From: CAZQEZ01 sp964592475
Lineage (GTDB): Bacteria > Bacteroidota > Bacteroidia > Cytophagales > Cyclobacteriaceae
DNA: 9,254 nt
Assembly: GCA_964592475.1 (NCBI GenBank)
Contig: CAZQEZ010000155.1
Span: forward strand, 1 to 9,254
Reading direction: 5' to 3'
Position numbers and translations under genes: made by a program. The notes under the pieces were generated by a model, which had not been told where the DNA came from, did not search any database, and was given only the letters and a program-made list of their open reading frames with translations. Below, piece after piece: positions 5,725 through 9,254 of the stretch. Positions within the stretch are counted from its first letter, which is position 1; every line of letters begins with the position of its first letter.

Positions 5725-7031
5725 AGTACGTCTTGTCTGCCAATGCTAAAATATTTGAAACCTAACTTTTTCATCAGGTAAGCTTCGTATAAATTTCGAC
5801 CATCAAAGATAACTTTATTTTTCAAAATAGTGTCAATCTTTTCCCAGGAAGGTGTCCTGAATTCCGGCCATTCAGTCATAATTAATAAGGCATCTGCATT
5901 TTTAAGTGAGTCGTATTCATCAGTGCATAGGGTGATTTGCTCCCCCATAAGTTTTCTTACATTTTCCATAGCCTCAGGATCATAAGCTTGCACTTTGGCA
6001 CCCATTTTTAACAGTTCCTTTATATTGATTAAAGCAGGAGCTTCTCGAATGTCATCAGTATAAGGCTTAAATGCCAATCCCCAAACGGCAATGGTTTTAC
6101 CTTTCAAATCACCATGAAAATAAGTTTTCAACCGATCCAGCAATTTTACCTTTTGCTTTTGATTAATTTCCTCTACAGCATTCAATATTTTAAATTCATA
6201 ATTTACTTCCTGCGAAGATTTTACCAGTGCTTGTACATCCTTTGGAAAACAGCTTCCACCATAGCCGATACCTGCAAAGAGAAATCGTTTCCCAATTCGT
6301 GAATCAGTACCAATTCCAATTCTTACCATATCTACGTCAGCACCCAGTAGTTCACAAATATTGGCAATTTCATTCATGAAAGTGATTTTAGTAGCTAAAA
6401 AGGAATTGGCCGCATATTTAGTAAGCTCAGCTGAGCGCTCGTCCATAAATATGACTGGGTTACCTTGACGTACCAGCGGCGCGTATAGCTGTTCCATTAT
6501 TTCGCGTGCTTTATCTGAAGAAGTACCAATCACTACTCGATCGGGTTTCATAAAGTCTTCTACTGCCACACCTTCTCTTAAAAATTCAGGATTTGACACA
6601 ACATCAAAAGCCACTTTCGCATTAGCTGAAATTCGATCACTTACCTTTTCCGCTGTGCCCACGGGTACGGTGCTTTTATCTACAATTACTGTATAATCCT
6701 TTAACAATGGGCCCAGGTCATCTGCCACTTTTAGTATATATTTCAAATCGGCCGATCCGTCTTCACCCGGAGGAGTAGGTAGCGCCAGAAAAATAATTTT
6801 AGCATCAGCTATACCTTCAACAAGGTTTGTAGTAAATGCCAGCCTACCATGTTTTATGTTTCTCTCAAATAATGTATCAAGGCCAGGCTCATAAATAGTT
6901 AGCTGTCCATTATTAAGCTTATCAATTTTATTCTTATCAATATCGATACATGTTACTTGATTACCAGTTTCTGCAAAACATGTACCTGTTACTAATCCTA
7001 CATAGCCTGTTCCAACAACTGCAATTTTCAT
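5721..7031 (-). CDS. ugd: UDP-glucose 6-dehydrogenase
   Basis: A 436-residue NAD-dependent enzyme that oxidises UDP-glucose twice to UDP-glucuronate. The N-terminal Rossmann domain opens with GTGYVGLVTGTCFAE (7-21). LPTPPGEDGSADL (84-96), KSTVPVGT (119-126) and NPEFLREGVAVEDF (147-160) line the cofactor and substrate sites. The central helix domain holds Lys205 and Asn209 (TKYAANS), and catalytic Cys261 sits in GYGGSCFPKD with Asp265. The C-terminal UDP-binding domain includes WGLAFKPYTDDIREAP. All catalytic residues are present and the length is normal. It is the first gene of the operon, with a plausible promoter 30 nt upstream, and therefore sets expression of the whole UDP-xylose/dTDP-sugar set. 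Confidence 0.96.
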   Translation of the reverse strand: MKIAVVGTGYVGLVTGTCFAETGNQVTCIDIDKNKIDKLNNGQLTIYEPGLDTLFERNIKHGRLAFTTNLVEGIADAKIIFLALPTPPGEDGSADLKYILKVADDLGPLLKDYTVIVDKSTVPVGTAEKVSDRISANAKVAFDVVSNPEFLREGVAVEDFMKPDRVVIGTSSDKAREIMEQLYAPLVRQGNPVIFMDERSAELTKYAANSFLATKITFMNEIANICELLGADVDMVRIGIGTDSRIGKRFLFAGIGYGGSCFPKDVQALVKSSQEVNYEFKILNAVEEINQKQKVKLLDRLKTYFHGDLKGKTIAVWGLAFKPYTDDIREAPALINIKELLKMGAKVQAYDPEAMENVRKLMGEQITLCTDEYDSLKNADALLIMTEWPEFRTPSWEKIDTILKNKVIFDGRNLYEAYLMKKLGFKYFSIGRQDVL

Positions 7032-7061
7032 ATTATAAAGTTAGGTTTAATATTTTTGAAG

Positions 7062-7090
7062 CAAAGTTATATTTACCATTCTAATTATAC
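7062..7090 (-). promoter_or_regulatory. Candidate Bacteroidota-type promoter for the ugd-uxs-rmlB-rmlA operon
   Basis: On the minus strand, TAACTTTG (7069-7062) matches the -7 consensus TAnnTTTG exactly. A weaker -33-like TTAG ends at 7090, leaving a 20-nt spacer. Transcription would begin near 7055 and leave a leader of about 25 nt before the ugd ATG. The -7 box is good and the -33 box is imperfect (TTAG instead of TTTG). Confidence 0.5.
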
Positions 7091-7267
7091 TAAATCCTAA
7101 ATTGTTATTTTTCAATAGTTTACAATTTATTAGATAGCAACTTTTCAGTTAAGCTGATTTTTTATTAGTTTAAGGTAATATTAAATACAAACTTACATTG
7201 GGGTTTATGCGGTATTTTAATTAGTCAAGTTATTTTTCAATATTATTTTGATTGATATTATGTTATT

Positions 7268-7284
7268 TTGGCACAATAATGGCT
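7268..7284 (+). promoter_or_regulatory. Sigma-54-like -24/-12 sequence (weak candidate)
   Basis: TTGGCAC-AATAA-TGGCT resembles the sigma-54 consensus YTGGCACGrNNNTTGCW. The GG at 7270-7271 and GC at 7282-7283 are separated by exactly 10 nt, as required. There is one mismatch in the -12 box and one after the -24 box. It points toward the sigma-factor gene but lies about 380 nt upstream of it, so any transcript would have a long leader. In AT-rich DNA a chance match is possible. Confidence 0.22.
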
Positions 7285-7544
7285 TTTCATATAGTCATTG
7301 AGCATTAATGCAAAATTTAGTCCTGAATAAAAAATGTTAAATAAGCGATGATTTCATGCATCAAATGAAGCATTGTATATTTATTATATTGAGCAAATGT
7401 GACGAATTATTATTAAAATTGGGAACTAAATAAGCTTTTTTACCATTTTAGGAAAAATAAAGGAAAAATATTTTCTTTTTCAGATGGGTATGAATAAGAA
7501 AATTTTATAAATAAATAAATATCTTAATAAAAATATTCATCATG

Positions 7545-7577
7545 TTTTGCATAATAATTGTTATATATTTAAATTTG
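7545..7577 (+). promoter_or_regulatory. Bacteroidota-type promoter for the sigma factor/nth operon
   Basis: TTTTG (7545-7549) followed by a 20-nt spacer and TAAATTTG (7570-7577) fits the Bacteroidota primary-sigma promoter pattern (TTTG, 19-20 nt, TAnnTTTG) at every conserved base. Initiation would fall near 7584, giving a leader of roughly 80 nt before the ATG at 7662. It implies basal expression by the housekeeping sigma factor rather than strict autoregulation. Confidence 0.6.
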
Positions 7578-7661
7578 AAGTTAGCCTTTAACAATATGTT
7601 TAATTTAACCCCGATAGCAATATGATATAAACCTCTACGTTAACTAAACAGGTAATTTGAA

Positions 7662-8258
7662 ATGATTAAGAATGAGTTCAGTGATAGACAATTAGTGTCT
7701 AAGTTTATTGAAGGAAGTGAAGGAGCATTTGAAGAACTTGTGAATAGGCACAAGTCAAGAATTTACACTGCAATCTATTTAATTGTTAAAGACAATTATG
7801 TAGCGGAGGATTTATTGCAAGAAACATTTATAAAAGCAATAAATACAATCAAAGGTGGCAGGTACAACGAGGAAGGTAAGTTTTTACCCTGGATAATGAG
7901 AATAGCGCATAATCTTGCTATTGATTATTTCCGTAGGGCAAAAAGATATCCTACCATTGTTATGGAAGATGGCAGCAGTGTTTTTAATACCATGGAATTC
8001 AGTGAAGACTCCATCGAGTCTGTGCAAATAAAGAAAGACAGCCATAGTAAGCTGCGAAAACTAATACAGGAATTGCCCGAAGCACAACGAGAGGTGCTTA
8101 TAATGAGGCATTACATGCAAATGAGTTTTCAGGAAATTGCAGAGGCAACTGATGTGAGCATCAACACTGCCTTAGGAAGAATGAGATATGCTCTCATCAA
8201 CCTAAGAAAGAAAATGATGAAAAACAACATTGCCTATGATCAAAACTTTTACCCATGA
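7662..8258 (+). CDS. ECF-type RNA polymerase sigma-70 factor (RpoE/SigW-like)
   Basis: A 198-residue sigma factor with the two domains typical of extracytoplasmic-function sigmas. Region 2 spans about 22-92, with AEDLLQETFIKA (48-59) for core-polymerase binding and LPWIMRIAHNLAIDYFRR (75-92) for -10 melting and recognition. An acidic linker of about 35 residues follows. Region 4 covers about 130-184 and includes the helix-turn-helix SFQEIAEATDVSINTALGRM (155-174) for -35 recognition. There is no C-terminal extension and no regulatory fusion. It is led by a plausible housekeeping promoter and only a weak AGG at 7650-7652. The last 23 nt overlap the next gene, which fits co-expression with a partner protein, as sigma/anti-sigma pairs often are. 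I cannot assign a regulon. Confidence 0.93.
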   Translation: MIKNEFSDRQLVSKFIEGSEGAFEELVNRHKSRIYTAIYLIVKDNYVAEDLLQETFIKAINTIKGGRYNEEGKFLPWIMRIAHNLAIDYFRRAKRYPTIVMEDGSSVFNTMEFSEDSIESVQIKKDSHSKLRKLIQELPEAQREVLIMRHYMQMSFQEIAEATDVSINTALGRMRYALINLRKKMMKNNIAYDQNFYP

Positions 8259-8475
8259 TGATGTGATTAGATTAGCATATCAGGAAACAAACGAAGAAGA
8301 AACCAGTGAAATACAAACCGCACTTTTGTGTGATCCCGATTTAATGGATTTTTACAAAAGAATAGTGAGATCGAAATCGATGCTGGATGAAGTTGAAAAA
8401 GAACCATCGGAGTACTCTGTTAATAACATATTGAATTATGCCAGAGCTATGAATTGGCATACTGTCAGTAATTAA
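8236..8475 (+). CDS. Small acidic protein of unknown function, possible sigma-factor regulator
   Basis: A 79-residue, strongly acidic, mostly helical protein with no signal peptide, membrane segment or zinc-binding HxxxCxxC motif. I start it at the ATG (8236). The frame also offers a TTG at 8230, two codons earlier, but ATG is the better choice. It overlaps the sigma gene by 23 nt and ends one base before nth (TAA-T-ATG). The segment EEETSEIQTALLCDPDLMDF resembles the N-terminal helices of Bacteroidota anti-sigma-like proteins (an E-rich helix, then a CDPDLM-type turn), and the position fits, so a soluble anti-sigma or modulator role is inferred. The resemblance is weak and I do not recognise a named family. 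It seems intact rather than a truncated membrane anti-sigma, because the reading frame closes cleanly at nth. Confidence 0.75.
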   Translation: MIKTFTHDDVIRLAYQETNEEETSEIQTALLCDPDLMDFYKRIVRSKSMLDEVEKEPSEYSVNNILNYARAMNWHTVSN

Positions 8476-8476
8476 T

Positions 8477-9124
8477 ATGAAAAAAGCTGAGCGCTTCGCT
8501 GCGTTTATACATTATTTCAAAGAAAAAAAACCTAATGCTGAAACGGAACTTCAATATAGTTCGCCGTTTCAGTTATTAATAGCGGTAATTTTAAGTGCCC
8601 AATGTACTGATAAGCGGGTAAACTTGATAACACCTGATCTTTTCAGAGATTTTCCTACTCCTGAGCTTCTAGCCAAAGCTACTTTTGAAGATGTATTTCC
8701 ATACATTCAAAGCTGTTCCTATCCCAATAATAAAACCAAACATTTAATAGGAATGGCCAATATGCTTGTGGCCGAATTTAATAATGAAGTACCTGAAGAT
8801 GTAAAAGATCTTCAGAAATTACCGGGAGTAGGCAGAAAAACGGCTAATGTGGTAGCAAATGTAATTTTCCACCAAGCTACCATGCCAGTGGATACTCATG
8901 TTTTTCGAGTAGCCAAAAGATTAGGGCTTGCCATGCCAAAATGCAAAACTCCGTTAGAAGTAGAAAATCAATTGGTACGACATATACCAAAGGAGTACCT
9001 TGGCCAGGCGCACCATTGGCTCATCTTGCACGGCCGATACGTTTGTCTGGCTCGTAAACCCAAATGTGGGGAATGCCAGCTAAAGCATTTGTGTCGGTTT
9101 TATGAAAAGCAATTAGTGCAATAA
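8477..9124 (+). CDS. nth: Endonuclease III (DNA glycosylase/AP lyase)
   Basis: A 215-residue base-excision-repair enzyme that removes oxidised pyrimidines and cleaves at the abasic site. The N-terminal part has LLIAVILSAQCTDKRVN (33-49). The helix-hairpin-helix LPGVGRKTANVV (115-126) supplies catalytic Lys121, and the MPVDTHVFRVAKRLG segment contains catalytic Asp139. The C-terminal [4Fe-4S] loop is complete: Cys190, Cys197, Cys200 and Cys206 in the spacing C-x6-C-x2-C-x5-C. Length and all active residues are standard, so it should be functional. It starts one base after the preceding stop with no Shine-Dalgarno, so translation probably depends on the upstream genes. It is not preceded by a promoter of its own, which places a DNA-repair gene under control of the sigma-factor operon. 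Confidence 0.97.
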   Translation: MKKAERFAAFIHYFKEKKPNAETELQYSSPFQLLIAVILSAQCTDKRVNLITPDLFRDFPTPELLAKATFEDVFPYIQSCSYPNNKTKHLIGMANMLVAEFNNEVPEDVKDLQKLPGVGRKTANVVANVIFHQATMPVDTHVFRVAKRLGLAMPKCKTPLEVENQLVRHIPKEYLGQAHHWLILHGRYVCLARKPKCGECQLKHLCRFYEKQLVQ

Positions 9125-9254
9125 ATTATTACAAGGCCTCGATTTTCAATCCGGTTTTTGGCAGGCTAAGGTTAGAGGGAGATTCCTCCTGGTGCGTAAC
9201 TGAACTTTAGCAGTAGGATAAATTTAGCTTGAAATAACTGGTGCAGTGCCAGCC
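9125..9254. other. Intergenic tail after nth, nothing firmly assignable
   Basis: These 130 bases lack a complete gene or a convincing terminator. One minus-strand frame is open from the window edge to a TAA at 9172-9174, and another reads from a stop at 9207-9209 to a TAA at 9129-9131 with no start codon. Neither resembles a family I know. AGGGAGATTCCTCC (about 9177-9190) resembles the end of another common Bacteroidota intergenic repeat, but only a fragment is present. Confidence 0.4.

Larger units (their letters stand above)
7032..7661. other. AT-rich divergent intergenic region
   Basis: This 630-bp region separates the leftward sugar operon from the rightward sigma-factor operon. It has no supportable coding region on either strand, no tRNA-like fold and no copy of the palindromic repeat. 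It contains a promoter candidate at each end, a sigma-54-like site at 7268-7284, and a direct repeat AGGAAAAATA (7450-7459 and 7461-7470). It is much longer than two simple promoters require, so upstream regulatory sites or an unrecognised small RNA are possible. Confidence 0.6.

Noticed and set aside
6114..6302. Plus-strand open frame of 62 codons
   Set aside because: It is antisense within ugd with no recognisable features; a shadow frame.

Overview
The window comes from a low-GC Bacteroidota genome, probably a Cytophagales-type organism. This is inferred from protein sequence style, a near absence of Shine-Dalgarno sequences, two upstream regions that fit the Bacteroidota promoter pattern (-33 TTTG, -7 TAnnTTTG), and a CCTCACCCCC-type palindromic intergenic repeat. 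No rRNA or tRNA gene, CRISPR array or intact transposase is visible.

Layout. Positions 1-659 carry no intact gene. They hold three pieces of one palindromic repeat family (53-88, 192-262, 357-372) and, on the minus strand, the decayed remains of a DUF559 (Vsr-like) endonuclease gene (about 370-558) that runs directly into the third repeat piece. Next, all on the minus strand, come a two-TM protein with a chemoreceptor-type four-helix sensor (660-1286), a TIGR01777/SDR39U1 epimerase-like protein (1394-2302) and a small CDGSH iron-sulfur protein (2363-2563). A tight four-gene nucleotide-sugar operon follows, transcribed leftward in the order ugd, uxs, rmlB, rmlA (7031 to 2837). Its first two junctions are 4-nt ATGA overlaps and the third is a 12-nt gap. 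A 630-bp AT-rich divergent intergenic region (7032-7661) separates it from a rightward operon: an ECF sigma factor (7662-8258), a 79-residue acidic protein overlapping it (8236-8475), and endonuclease III (nth, 8477-9124). The last 130 bases hold no gene I can support.

Function. Ugd and Uxs convert UDP-glucose to UDP-glucuronate and then UDP-xylose. RmlA and RmlB convert glucose-1-phosphate to dTDP-4-keto-6-deoxyglucose. Together they supply activated sugars for surface polysaccharide or protein glycosylation, but the finishing enzymes (RmlC/RmlD or an aminotransferase) and the glycosyltransferases are not here. The sigma factor, small protein and nth appear co-transcribed and translationally coupled, which suggests a sigma/regulator pair tied to base-excision repair.

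Most genes are ordinary. The less ordinary material is the left intergenic region: a repeat that can fold into a three-way junction, a compensatory base change between two copies that supports the fold, and a dead DUF559 endonuclease reading into a third copy. This suggests, but does not prove, a link between the endonuclease and the palindromic element.
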